A stretch of DNA of 32,804 nt from Oscillospiraceae bacterium (GTDB lineage Bacteria; Bacillota; Clostridia; Oscillospirales; UBA929): contig JAIRUW010000075.1 in assembly GCA_031254195.1 (NCBI GenBank), positions 1-32,804 of the forward strand, in the 5' to 3' direction. Each line of letters begins with the position of its first letter. Position 1 is the first letter of the stretch. The position numbers and the translations under genes are program-made. Below the pieces are notes generated by a model, which ran no database searches, was not told where the DNA came from, and saw nothing but the letters and a program-made list of their open reading frames with translations. Below, in pieces: positions 1 through 8,318 of the stretch.

Positions 1-1
1 C

Positions 2-61
2 AAACGCAAGATGCTTGGCTGGAACCCGCGCAAATATTTCGGAAAACTTTTAGAGGTCTAA
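2..61 (+). CDS. 3' end of an unidentified protein-coding gene
   Basis: An open frame enters from the left edge and ends in TAA at 59-61. It gives a basic, aromatic tail of 19 residues ending KYFGKLLEV. It is read in the same direction as ileS, 141 bases downstream. The piece is too short to assign a family, and it could be a chance open frame, although such a short stretch at the edge is compatible with a real C-terminus. Confidence 0.4.
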   Translation, partial: KRKMLGWNPRKYFGKLLEV

Positions 62-136
62 GTTAAAAAATAGTCCCCTGGAGTTTTAATGCGGATACTC
101 ATTCATGCGGTAGGCGTGCACTTGCCTATGCCGCGA

Positions 137-165
137 TTGACAGGGTTTCATCGTTTTGGTATAAT
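137..165 (+). promoter_or_regulatory. Sigma-A-type promoter for ileS
   Basis: TTGACA at 137-142 and TATAAT at 160-165 are separated by exactly 17 bases, a full consensus match. Transcription should start near 172, leaving a leader of only about 30 bases before the ileS start at 203. A T-box cannot fit in that leader. Confidence 0.85.
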
Positions 166-202
166 TACGGGCATACGCTAGGCGAAGAGAGGAAGCTGCC
201 AT

Positions 203-2989
203 ATGGACTACAATCAAACCTTAAACCTGCCCAAGACCGACTTCCCCATGCGCGCGTCGCTTTCCGTGCGCGAGCCGGGGATGCTGCCGCATTTGAAAGA
301 GACTTACGCCGGCCTGATGGAGCGCAACAAAGACAAACCCGCCTTCATCCTGCACGACGGCCCGCCGTTTTCCAACAACGACATCCACGCGGGTACGGCG
401 CTGAATAAGATACTCAAGGATTTTATCATCCGGTACAAAAACATGGCCGGGCGGTACGCGCCTTATGTGCCGGGCTGGGACAACCACGGTATGCCGATCG
501 AGAGCACCATTATCAAGAAGCAGAAGCTCGACCGGGACAAGATGGGCATCCCCGCTTTCCGTGACGCCTGCGCGGCTTTCGCCGCCAAATATGTGGATGT
601 ACAGCGCGAACAGTTTATCCGGCTGGGCGTGCTGGGCGACTGGGATAACCCCTATCTGACGATGGACCCGGCGTTTGAGGCGCGGGAAGTCCGCATTTTC
701 GGGGAGATGTTTGACAAAGGGCTGATCTATAAAGGCTTAAAGCCGGTTTACTGGTGCACCAAAGACCGTACGGCGCTGGCTGAGGCGGAGGTTGAATACC
801 ACGACAACACATGCGATTCCATCTATGTCAAATTCCCCGTTAAGGACGACAAGGGGCTGATTTTCCCTTACGGAAAGGCGGCCTATTTCCTCATTTGGAC
901 GACGACGCCCTGGACATTGCCGGGCAATACCGCCATCTGCGTAAACCCTTCGCTGTATTACTCGCTGGTCGAGGTCGGGGCGGAACGGTATGTCCTCGCC
1001 TCCGATTTGATCGAGCAGGTGGCGAAAGCCGCGGGCTGGGTCAATTACGGCGTTTTGCATACATTCAGGGGGCACGAGCTGGAGCATATGACCGCGCGGC
1101 ACCCCTTCCTAGACCGCGACAGCTTGCTCATCAACGGCACGCACGTCACCTCCGTAAGCGGCACCGGCTGCGTCCACACCGCGCCCGGCCACGGCGCGGA
1201 GGACTATGCCGCGGCATTGCAGTATAAGCTGCCGATGCTCGTCCCGGTGGACGACGCGGGCATCATGACGGAGGAAGCGGGCGCGGTCTGCGCCGGCCTG
1301 CGGTACGATAAGGCCAACACCGCTATAACAGAGCATCTCATGGACACGGGGCTGCTTTTAGCCACGCAGAAGATCAGCCATACCTACCCTCACTGCTGGC
1401 GGTGCGCCAGCCCCATCCTGTTCCGCGCTACGCCGCAGTGGTTCGCCAGCGTGGAGGCCATCAAAGACGCGGCCTGCGCCGAGGTGGAACGGGTGACATG
1501 GCTGCCCGGCTGGGGCAAGGAGAGGATGCTCGCCATGGTGCGCGAGCGAAACGACTGGTGCATCTCCCGCCAGCGCCATTGGGGGCTGCCCATCCCGGTC
1601 TTTTACTGCGAAGCCTGCGAAAAACCAATCTGTACGCCGGAGAGTATTGACGCTGTCGCGAAGCTGTTTGCGGAACACGGCTCCAACGTGTGGTATCAGA
1701 AAGACGCGGCGGAGTTTCTCCCGCAAGGCTTTGCCTGCCCCCACTGCGGCGGCGGGGATTTTACCAAGGAAACCGACACGTTAGACTGCTGGTTCGATTC
1801 CGGTTCCACCCATGACGCCGTACTCCGTCCGCGTAATGAATTGCGCTGGCCCGCCGACCTCTACATCGAAGGAAGTGACCAGTACCGCGGCTGGTTCCAG
1901 TCCAGCCTGCTGACGGCGGTCGCCACCGGCGAGGGGAGCGCCCCATACGGCACCGTCATCTCGTGCGGCTGGGTGGTTGACGGCGAAGGGCGCAAGATGA
2001 GCAAGTCCCTGGGCAATGGCGTCGATCCTACTGACGTCTGCAACCAAAACGGCGCCGACATTTTACGGTTGTGGGTCGCGTCCAGCGACTACCACAGCGA
2101 TATGCGCATCTCCCCGAATATCCTCAAGCAGTTGGGAGATATGTATCTTAAAATCCGCAATACCTGCCGGTTTTTACTGGGCAACCTGTTTGATTACGCG
2201 CCGGGGCAATCCAAACTGTCTATGCTCGACCAATGGGCGCTCGCCCGCCTGGAAGAGCTGCGCGTCAAAGTCATCGGCGCGTATGAGCGGTACGAATTCC
2301 ATCCCATCCTGCACGCCGTGCATAATTTCTGCGTGCTGGATATGAGCAACTTCTACCTCGACATCGTCAAAGACACGCTCTACTGTGAAAAACCGGACAG
2401 CCCCGAGCGCCGCGCCATACAGTCGGTGCTGTATACCGTGCTGGACACGCTGACGCGCCTGATTGCGCCGATTTTGGCGTTCACGAGCGAGGAAATTTGG
2501 TCGTTCATCCCCGGACGGCAAGGAGAAAGCCCGCTGTACGCCGGGATACCGGCGGCGACACGCCGCAGCGAATGTCCGGGTAAAAATGATTCAGAAAGCG
2601 AGCTTTGTGCCCGCTCTATAGAGGTCGTGAATCTCATCTTTGACGAGGTGCGTCCCGCCGTCAACAAAGCGCTGGAGAACGCGCGAAACAATAAAACCAT
2701 TGGCAAACCGCTGGAGGCCGCCGTCACGGTCACGCTGGATGAGGCGCTGTATGACAAACTGCTGCCGCATGTCGGATTGCTGCAAAAGTGCTGTATCGTG
2801 TCGGCGCTGACGCTTGTCAAAGGCAATGCGCTTTCGGTTGAAGTCTTCCGCGCAGAGGGCGGCAAGTGCGAACGCTGCTGGGGGTATTTTTCAGTGAACA
2901 GTGAACAGTTAACAGTGAACAACGGAATCGGCGCAAATCCCAATCATCCGACACTGTGCGCGCGTTGCGCGAAGGCGGTTACCGAATGA
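203..2989 (+). CDS. ileS: Isoleucyl-tRNA synthetase
   Basis: Class I aminoacyl-tRNA synthetase that charges tRNA-Ile in the cytosol. At 928 aa it is full length for the bacterial enzyme. The KMSKS loop is intact at residues 598-602. The usual HIGH signature in the N-terminal catalytic core reads HAGT at residues 62-65, inside the otherwise normal context DIH..TALNKILKD. The CP1 editing domain (roughly residues 190-400) has the typical TTTPWTLPGNTA and GTGCVHTAPGHG motifs. The C-terminus carries a zinc ribbon with two CxxC pairs (CERC and CARC), and the spacer between them is lengthened by a run of heptamer repeats. The ATG at 203 follows a GAGAGGA ribosome binding site at 187-193. The stop overlaps the lspA start by ATGA. 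Identity is certain; the altered HIGH motif may be a lineage trait. Confidence 0.97.
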   Translation: MDYNQTLNLPKTDFPMRASLSVREPGMLPHLKETYAGLMERNKDKPAFILHDGPPFSNNDIHAGTALNKILKDFIIRYKNMAGRYAPYVPGWDNHGMPIESTIIKKQKLDRDKMGIPAFRDACAAFAAKYVDVQREQFIRLGVLGDWDNPYLTMDPAFEAREVRIFGEMFDKGLIYKGLKPVYWCTKDRTALAEAEVEYHDNTCDSIYVKFPVKDDKGLIFPYGKAAYFLIWTTTPWTLPGNTAICVNPSLYYSLVEVGAERYVLASDLIEQVAKAAGWVNYGVLHTFRGHELEHMTARHPFLDRDSLLINGTHVTSVSGTGCVHTAPGHGAEDYAAALQYKLPMLVPVDDAGIMTEEAGAVCAGLRYDKANTAITEHLMDTGLLLATQKISHTYPHCWRCASPILFRATPQWFASVEAIKDAACAEVERVTWLPGWGKERMLAMVRERNDWCISRQRHWGLPIPVFYCEACEKPICTPESIDAVAKLFAEHGSNVWYQKDAAEFLPQGFACPHCGGGDFTKETDTLDCWFDSGSTHDAVLRPRNELRWPADLYIEGSDQYRGWFQSSLLTAVATGEGSAPYGTVISCGWVVDGEGRKMSKSLGNGVDPTDVCNQNGADILRLWVASSDYHSDMRISPNILKQLGDMYLKIRNTCRFLLGNLFDYAPGQSKLSMLDQWALARLEELRVKVIGAYERYEFHPILHAVHNFCVLDMSNFYLDIVKDTLYCEKPDSPERRAIQSVLYTVLDTLTRLIAPILAFTSEEIWSFIPGRQGESPLYAGIPAATRRSECPGKNDSESELCARSIEVVNLIFDEVRPAVNKALENARNNKTIGKPLEAAVTVTLDEALYDKLLPHVGLLQKCCIVSALTLVKGNALSVEVFRAEGGKCERCWGYFSVNSEQLTVNNGIGANPNHPTLCARCAKAVTE
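2892..2919 (+). repeat. Four tandem heptamers (CAGTGAA type) inside ileS
   Basis: The units are CAGTGAA, CAGTGAA, CAGTTAA and CAGTGAA, in direct tandem. They lie within the C-terminal zinc-ribbon coding region of ileS and keep the frame open, encoding part of the stretch SVNSEQLTVNN. Their lower GC content contrasts with the flanking gene. Confidence 0.85.
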
Positions 2990-3501
2990 GAAAACTGTGG
3001 CTGCTGCTGGCGGTGCCCATCGTCGCGCTGGATCAGTGGGTCAAGTGGTGGGCGAAGGAGCATCTGTGGATGGAAATGTGGTATATCTCTTCATCACTGT
3101 CCCGTCCCTCACAACCCTTTATTCCCGGCGTCGATCTCACGTATACCCTTAATACCGGCGCGGCATTTGGCTTGCTCAGCGGGGGCGGCGCCCGCTGGTT
3201 TCTTGTCACGGCCTCGACACTGGCGGCGGCGGCGATTATCTTCGCCGTCTGCAAAAAGTGGGTGGCGCACCCGTTTGGCGTCATCAGCCTATCGTGTGTG
3301 CTGGGCGGCGCGGTGGGCAACCTGATCGACCGCGTCTGGCGGGGATATGTCATCGACATGTTCGAGTTCACCTTTGTGAGATTTGCTATCTTTAACGTGG
3401 CCGATATATTCGTCACCGTAGGCGGCGCGTGTTTCTGTTTGTATATACTCCTTGACGCGAGAAAGAAGGGACCCGATGCCTCTGTGGACACGAATCGTTG
3501 A
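2986..3501 (+). CDS. lspA: Lipoprotein signal peptidase (signal peptidase II)
   Basis: Membrane aspartyl protease that cleaves the signal peptide of prolipoproteins after lipid attachment to the +1 cysteine. The product is 171 aa with four hydrophobic segments (about 5-22, 70-88, 96-112 and 137-156). The catalytic aspartate pair is visible as D124 in GYVIDMF and D140 in FNVADIF, with GNLIDR before the first. The ATG at 2986 overlaps the ileS stop (ATGA), so the two are translationally coupled. An upstream in-frame ATG at 2956 would lie inside ileS and is less likely. The last 26 bases overlap rluD. At least two lipoproteins in this window (the sugar-binding protein and the proline-rich protein) would be substrates. 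Confidence 0.95.
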   Translation: MRKLWLLLAVPIVALDQWVKWWAKEHLWMEMWYISSSLSRPSQPFIPGVDLTYTLNTGAAFGLLSGGGARWFLVTASTLAAAAIIFAVCKKWVAHPFGVISLSCVLGGAVGNLIDRVWRGYVIDMFEFTFVRFAIFNVADIFVTVGGACFCLYILLDARKKGPDASVDTNR

Positions 3502-4402
3502 CGCGGGGGCAGCCGCCCCCGTCCGCCCGCGCATTGACGTATACCTCGCGTCGGTCGGCCCGCTGTCCCGCAGCGCGATTGAACGGCTGATTGTACAAGA
3601 CCGCGTCACCGTTGACGGCCTTACCGCTAGAAAGAAGCACCGGGTATCGGCCGGTGAGGTCATCGTTGTGGACGAGCCGGAGCCCGCCCCCTCCGAGGCG
3701 CTGCCGGAGGACATCCCGCTTACCGTTGTGTACGAGGACGGCGACCTGCTGGTCATCGACAAGCCGCGCGGCCTGGTCGTCCACCCCGCGCCGGGACATG
3801 AAAGCGGCACGCTGGTCAACGCGCTTCTGGCGTATTGCGGCGACAGCCTTTCCGGGATTGGCGGCGTCAAGCGCCCGGGCATCGTCCACCGATTAGACAA
3901 GGACACCTCAGGGCTGATGGTCATAGCCAAATGCGATATGGCGCATACGGCGCTGTCGGCGGCGCTGAAAAAGCGCGAGGTAACGCGTGTATACGAAGCC
4001 CTCGCGCGTGGCAATATACGGCAGGAAACATTTTCTATCCGCGCCCCGCTCGGCCGGCACCCCATAGATCGTAAAAAACAGGCCGTCCTGCCCGATGGGC
4101 GGGAGGCCGTGACGCACGGGCGGGTGCTGGTGCGGTATAACGGCTATACCCATATCGAGTGCAGGCTCGAAACAGGGCGTACGCACCAAATACGCGTCCA
4201 CATGTCGCACATTGGCCACCCGCTGGCGGGCGATACCCGTTATGGCGGCAAGCCGGGTGAGCTAGGGCTGGACGCGCAGTGTCTGCACGCCCGGGAATTG
4301 GCGTTCATTCACCCGCGAAAGGGCAGGGAATTGAGATTTTTTTCAAAATTACCGGATTATTTTTTGAAAACGCTTGCAATGGCAGGCACTGGGAATATAT
4401 AA
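3476..4402 (+). CDS. rluD: RluA/RluD-family 23S rRNA pseudouridine synthase
   Basis: Isomerises uridine to pseudouridine in large-subunit rRNA. The product is 308 aa with an N-terminal S4 RNA-binding domain (about residues 18-66) followed by the catalytic domain. The signature HRLDKDTSGL is at 138-147, and D141 is the expected catalytic aspartate. ETGRTHQIRVHMSHIGHP follows in the second half. The ATG at 3476 is chosen because AAGAAGGG at 3463-3470 sits five bases upstream; a TTG at 3452 is possible but has no good site. It overlaps lspA by 26 bases, an arrangement (lspA-rluD) common in Bacillota. The exact target uridines cannot be read from sequence, so the symbol is by family. Confidence 0.92.
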   Translation: MPLWTRIVDAGAAAPVRPRIDVYLASVGPLSRSAIERLIVQDRVTVDGLTARKKHRVSAGEVIVVDEPEPAPSEALPEDIPLTVVYEDGDLLVIDKPRGLVVHPAPGHESGTLVNALLAYCGDSLSGIGGVKRPGIVHRLDKDTSGLMVIAKCDMAHTALSAALKKREVTRVYEALARGNIRQETFSIRAPLGRHPIDRKKQAVLPDGREAVTHGRVLVRYNGYTHIECRLETGRTHQIRVHMSHIGHPLAGDTRYGGKPGELGLDAQCLHARELAFIHPRKGRELRFFSKLPDYFLKTLAMAGTGNI

Positions 4403-4403
4403 T
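4374..4403 (+). promoter_or_regulatory. Candidate sigma-A promoter for the mreB-type gene
   Basis: TTGCAA at 4374-4379 and TATAAT at 4398-4403 are separated by 18 bases. The promoter overlaps the last codons of rluD and gives a leader of about 30 bases to the GTG at 4440. Confidence 0.6.
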
Positions 4404-4439
4404 GAAACCGCAACGAAAGAGAGAGGTGTGACACCGACA

Positions 4440-5465
4440 GTGTTCAGAAAGGATATAGGGCTCGACCTCGGGACGGCGAGCATTTTGGTATATGTCAAGG
4501 GCAAGGGCATCGTTTTGCGCGAGCCAAGCGTGGTAGCCATAGACAAGACGACCGGCAAGCTCTTGAAGGCTGGAACCGAAGCACAGAAGATGCTGGGGCG
4601 GACCCCCGGCAATATCGTGGCATTGCGCCCGCTTTCCGAGGGCGTGATTTCCGACTATGAAATGACCGAGCGTATGATTAAGGAATTCTTACGCAAGGTT
4701 TCCGGCTTCCACTTTTTGAAGCCGCGCATCGTCATCTGCGTGCCCAGCGGCATCACCGAGGTCGAGGAGCGCGCCGTCATCGACGCGGGATTGCAAGCCG
4801 GGGCGCGGCGCGTCTACCTTATCGAAGAGCCTGTGGCAGCCGCCATCGGCGCGGGGCTGGACATTTCCAAGCCCTGCGGGCACATGGTCGTAGACATCGG
4901 CGGCGGTACGACGGATGTGGCGGTCATCTCGCTCAAAGGGATTGTGGAATCCACCTCAATCAAGATCGCGGGCGACCAGTTCGACGAGTCCATCGTCAAA
5001 TATATCCGCCGCAAGCACAATGTATTGGTCGGCGAGCGCACCGCCGAGGAGCTTAAGGTCAACATCGGCTGCGTCTTCCCCCGCCCGGAGGAAAAGGTGA
5101 TCGAAGCCAAAGGCCGCTGCCTGCTGACCGGTTTGCCGCGTGTCTTTACCGTGAGTTCCAACGACATGATCGACGCGCTGGAGGAAGTATCCACCCGCAT
5201 CATCGAGGCGATACACTCCGTTCTGGAGCGCACCCCGCCGGAGCTGGTGGCCGACATCGCCAATAACGGCATTGTGATGACCGGCGGCGGCAGCCTTGTG
5301 TGGGGCTTTGACAAGCTGATCGAGGCCAAGACCGGCATTGTGACGCACGTCGCCGACGAAGCCATTTCCTGTGTCGTCTACGGCACGGGCAAGAGCCTGG
5401 ATATGATCAACGACATGCAGGACGGCACAATGAACCTATCGCGCCGCCGTCAGATGAGGTCCTAG
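4440..5465 (+). CDS. mreB: MreB/Mbl-type rod-shape actin homologue
   Basis: Bacterial actin that forms membrane-associated filaments guiding lateral cell-wall synthesis. The product is 341 aa. The phosphate-1 motif DIGLDLGTAS is at residues 5-14 and the phosphate-2 motif VVDIGGGTTDVAVI is at 150-163. PVAAAIGAG and the C-terminal ITGGGSLVWGFD-type adenosine motif are also present. The GTG at 4440 is preferred because the product then begins MFRKDIGLDLGTAS, the usual family N-terminus, with GAGAGAGG at 4419-4426 upstream. A longer form from ATG 4374 would add 22 non-conserved residues. The C-terminal tail (SRRRQMRS) is basic. It stands alone, without mreC or mreD beside it, so it may be an Mbl or MreBH paralogue. 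The 3' end overlaps murC antisense by 30 bases. Confidence 0.93.
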   Translation: MFRKDIGLDLGTASILVYVKGKGIVLREPSVVAIDKTTGKLLKAGTEAQKMLGRTPGNIVALRPLSEGVISDYEMTERMIKEFLRKVSGFHFLKPRIVICVPSGITEVEERAVIDAGLQAGARRVYLIEEPVAAAIGAGLDISKPCGHMVVDIGGGTTDVAVISLKGIVESTSIKIAGDQFDESIVKYIRRKHNVLVGERTAEELKVNIGCVFPRPEEKVIEAKGRCLLTGLPRVFTVSSNDMIDALEEVSTRIIEAIHSVLERTPPELVADIANNGIVMTGGGSLVWGFDKLIEAKTGIVTHVADEAISCVVYGTGKSLDMINDMQDGTMNLSRRRQMRS

Positions 5466-6803
5466 TTCATTGATATTGCCCGCGCCCATTGTGATGATGA
5501 GGTCGCCCGGGCGGGCATCGCTCAACACGGCTTTGGCCAGTTCGCCAAACTCTTTTTGATACACCGCATGAGGGATTTTGTCCGCCAGCATCAAAGAGGA
5601 TATATCGCCCGGGTCGTTTTCCCGCGCGGCGTAGATATCGGTTAGGTAGGCCTTGTCGAAGCCTGACAGCGCCGCGGCGAACTCCTCAAAAAATGCTTTC
5701 GTACGGGTATAGGTGTGCGGCTGAAAGACGCATATCACCCGTCTGTACCCCATCTGCCGCGCCGCATCGAGAGTGGCGGCGACCTCCGACGGGTGGTGCG
5801 CGTAGTCGTCATATACATCCGCTCCATTGACAGACCCGAGCCATTCCATACGCCGGCCCGCGCCGGTAAACGCGGATAGCCCGCGCTCCACGGCGTCGCC
5901 GGGCAAGCCGTTGACATAAGCCGCCGCCACCGCCGCCAGCGCGTTGGACATATTATGTTTCCCTGGGACTTTGAGCCGGACATTGGCGTAGGGCTTCCCA
6001 TCCGCCATAACGGTGAAGGAATACCGCCCGCGATTGCTAACCGCTTTGGCCGGGCGGATATCGCATCCTTTTCCAAACCACACGACGCGGCGGTCAAGCC
6101 CAGCGAGCGCGCGGCGCGTATTCTCGTCGTCCCCGTTGGCGGCAATGGTTCCGCCGTCTCGCGGCACAAGCCCGGCAAAGGTCTTGAAGGAATCCATTAC
6201 TTCATCCAGCCCGGAAAAAACGTCGAGATGGTCGGCGTCGATGTTGAGTATGACCGCCGTCGTCGGGACAAAGCGGTGGTAGGAATTGCAATATTCACAG
6301 GCTTCGGCGATAATCATGTCCCCCTGCCCTGCCCTGTGTCCCGCGTTAAACAGCGGCAAACGCCCGCCCATCATCACGGTGGGGTCGGCTCCCGCTTCGA
6401 CGGCGATATGAGCCAGCATCCCCGTTGTGGTCGTCTTCCCGTGCGTCCCCGCGACGCATATGGAATGTTTGTAGCCGCGCATCAGCTCTCCCCACGCGTC
6501 CGCGCGCTCGATCAATGACAGCGCCAAACGCCTGGCCTCCATCACCTCCGGGTTGTCCTCACGAGCGGCGGCGGTGCGGATTACGACGTCGGCCCCCGGC
6601 ATATACAGGCCGCTTTCCCCCGTTTCGATCAAAATCCCCTGTCCGCGCAGGCGGGCAAGCGTTTCGCTCTCCTGCCGGTCGGAGCCGGTGATGATAAGCC
6701 CGCGTCCCGCGAGCACTTCGGCAAGAGCCGACATCGACACCCCGCCGATACCGATAAGATGCGCCCTGCGGCCGGGCTCCAGCAACGCCGTGATTGTTTC
6801 CAT
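5436..6803 (-). CDS. murC: UDP-N-acetylmuramate--L-alanine ligase
   Basis: Cytosolic ATP-dependent Mur ligase adding L-Ala to UDP-MurNAc, the first amino acid of the peptidoglycan stem. At 455 aa it has the normal three-domain length. The N-terminal Rossmann motif is GIGGVSMSALAE at 18-29. The ATP P-loop is GTHGKTTTTG at 119-128. The central EACEYCNSYHRF and NIDADHLD and the C-terminal DDYAHHPSEV motifs are diagnostic of MurC. The start at 6803 follows GGGAGGGG. It is divergent from spoVG across 75 bases and convergent with mreB. murD is in the window too, but 13 kb away, so the classical division and cell-wall cluster is dispersed. Confidence 0.97.
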   Translation of the reverse strand: METITALLEPGRRAHLIGIGGVSMSALAEVLAGRGLIITGSDRQESETLARLRGQGILIETGESGLYMPGADVVIRTAAAREDNPEVMEARRLALSLIERADAWGELMRGYKHSICVAGTHGKTTTTGMLAHIAVEAGADPTVMMGGRLPLFNAGHRAGQGDMIIAEACEYCNSYHRFVPTTAVILNIDADHLDVFSGLDEVMDSFKTFAGLVPRDGGTIAANGDDENTRRALAGLDRRVVWFGKGCDIRPAKAVSNRGRYSFTVMADGKPYANVRLKVPGKHNMSNALAAVAAAYVNGLPGDAVERGLSAFTGAGRRMEWLGSVNGADVYDDYAHHPSEVAATLDAARQMGYRRVICVFQPHTYTRTKAFFEEFAAALSGFDKAYLTDIYAARENDPGDISSLMLADKIPHAVYQKEFGELAKAVLSDARPGDLIITMGAGNINELGPHLTAAR

Positions 6804-6878
6804 CCGGGAACCCCTCCCAATTATTTCTGCTTATAGTATATGTCAGACTGGTGAAAATAAAGACAAGGAGGCTGCGCC

Positions 6879-7169
6879 ATGAACATCACGCAAATCAAAA
6901 TCAATCGGACACAGGAAAGCGGGCGGATGAAAGCCGTCGTATCGGTGACGTTCGATAACCAGATCGTCGTGCATGACATCAAGGTGATTGACGGACCCGA
7001 ACGGCTCTTTTTGGCCATGCCGTCGCGCAAGGCTGCCGACGGCACGTTCCGCGACATCGTGCATCCCATCAGCGCCGAGGCGCGGGCCATGCTCGAAAAC
7101 TCCATTCTGGACAAATACCGCGCCGAAGCGGCCGAAACGGAGGCGGACAGCCCCGCTGACCCAGAGTGA
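6879..7169 (+). CDS. spoVG: SpoVG, sporulation and septation RNA-binding regulator
   Basis: Small conserved regulator (96 aa; family about 85-100 aa) known to affect asymmetric septation, cortex formation and gene expression, and to bind nucleic acid. The family core is present: NITQIKINR near the N-terminus, KAVVSVTFDNQIVVHDIKVIDG, FLAMPSRK and FRDIVHPI. The C-terminus is acidic (AETEADSPADPE). AAGGAGG lies seven bases before the ATG. The stop overlaps the GTG start of the next gene (GTGA), so the glycosyltransferase is translationally coupled to it. No convincing sigma-H promoter was found in the 75 bases upstream. Confidence 0.95.
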   Translation: MNITQIKINRTQESGRMKAVVSVTFDNQIVVHDIKVIDGPERLFLAMPSRKAADGTFRDIVHPISAEARAMLENSILDKYRAEAAETEADSPADPE

Positions 7170-8275
7170 AGAGGATTCTGATTCTTTCGGCCAACCGTAC
7201 GGGGCACGGCCACGCCAGCATCGCGCGCGCGCTCACCGAGCAGCTGGAGCGTTTGGAGGGCGTGGAGGTTAAAACCATAGACGCGTTTTCGCTGTTTGGC
7301 GATTTCGCGGTCAAAGCCAGCGGCCTTTACGGGACCATGGCACGGCACGCCCAACAGGTATGGAAGCTCTCCTATAAAGGCACGACGCGTAACCCGCAGC
7401 GTTTGGTGAAGACCATATCGCCGCTGCTGCGCGAGAGGTTCCTAGAAACCCTGCAAAAGCAGCCGCCGGGGCTGATCCTCTCCATCCACCCCTTTTTCAA
7501 CGGCACCGCCCTCAACGCGCTGGCCGGGCGGGGGCTTACCATCCCGTTCGCCATCATGCTGGCTGATTTGGTGGACATACACCCGTTATGGGCGGATAAC
7601 CGCGCCGACGTCATCTTCTGCCCCGGCATGGATTCCTTTTTTGCCAGCCTGGCGCACGGCGTCTCCCATGAAAAGCTGCATCTGTGCGACTTCCCTACCC
7701 GTAAGGCCTTCACCGAAGCCGCGCGTAACCGGTCAAAAGAACCGTATGACGGCAGCCGGCCGTTGCAGTGCCTTCTGATGTCCGGCGGCGACGGCCCGGG
7801 AAACCTGCGCAATATTGCCCAAACACTGCTGAGATATTTCGACGCTCATATCACAATCATCTGCGGCCGGAACAAGCGGCTGCATCAATCCTTGACACAA
7901 TCTCTGGCGCCCCACGCCAAGCGGGTCCGCATTCTTGGGTTCTGCACAAACGTGGAGGACTACATGATGGAAGCCGACGTCGCGCTTGTGCGCGCCAGCC
8001 CGAACAGCATGATGGAGGCGATTGTCTGCGGCACGCCGCTCATCCTCACCGGGGGGCTTCCTGGACAGGAGGAGCGCAATCCTGAGTTTGCTCAGATGCG
8101 GGAACTGGGGGTCTCCTGCCCCGACTACAGGAAGCTCGCGTCACTGCTCCGGGGGCTTCTCGCGAACAACGCCGCGGGCCTCAAGCACATCTCCGCAAAA
8201 CAGCGCGCTTACCGCAATCTGGACGCCGCCAAAGAGATCGCGGCGGTGCTGTATGAGCGCACTCTTGACGTTTGA
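7166..8275 (+). CDS. GT28 glycosyltransferase, MGDG synthase/UgtP type
   Basis: Predicted UDP-sugar:diacylglycerol glycosyltransferase making membrane glycolipid, acting at the cytoplasmic membrane face. The product is 369 aa. The N-terminal MGDG-synthase domain begins with ILILSANRTGHGHASIARAL (residues 4-23), where the GHGH element is typical. The C-terminal GT28 domain includes LMSGGDGPGN, the donor-site stretch ADVALVRASPNSMMEA, and GLPGQEERN. The GTG start at 7166 overlaps the spoVG stop. It could instead be a MurG-related enzyme, but the acceptor-domain motif fits the MGDG/UgtP branch. Its position between spoVG and dpaA suggests a role in spore or engulfment membranes; this is inference from context. 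Confidence 0.85.
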   Translation: MKRILILSANRTGHGHASIARALTEQLERLEGVEVKTIDAFSLFGDFAVKASGLYGTMARHAQQVWKLSYKGTTRNPQRLVKTISPLLRERFLETLQKQPPGLILSIHPFFNGTALNALAGRGLTIPFAIMLADLVDIHPLWADNRADVIFCPGMDSFFASLAHGVSHEKLHLCDFPTRKAFTEAARNRSKEPYDGSRPLQCLLMSGGDGPGNLRNIAQTLLRYFDAHITIICGRNKRLHQSLTQSLAPHAKRVRILGFCTNVEDYMMEADVALVRASPNSMMEAIVCGTPLILTGGLPGQEERNPEFAQMRELGVSCPDYRKLASLLRGLLANNAAGLKHISAKQRAYRNLDAAKEIAAVLYERTLDV

Positions 8276-8318
8276 GCCGCATAGGATAGCGCAGAAACAA
8301 TCAAGGGGGCGGTCGGGG

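Noticed and set aside
6804..6878. Possible sigma-H promoter for spoVG and promoter for murC
   Set aside because: TATAGT/TATACT-like -10 boxes are visible but no acceptable -35 or sigma-H boxes at the right spacing, so no site was called.
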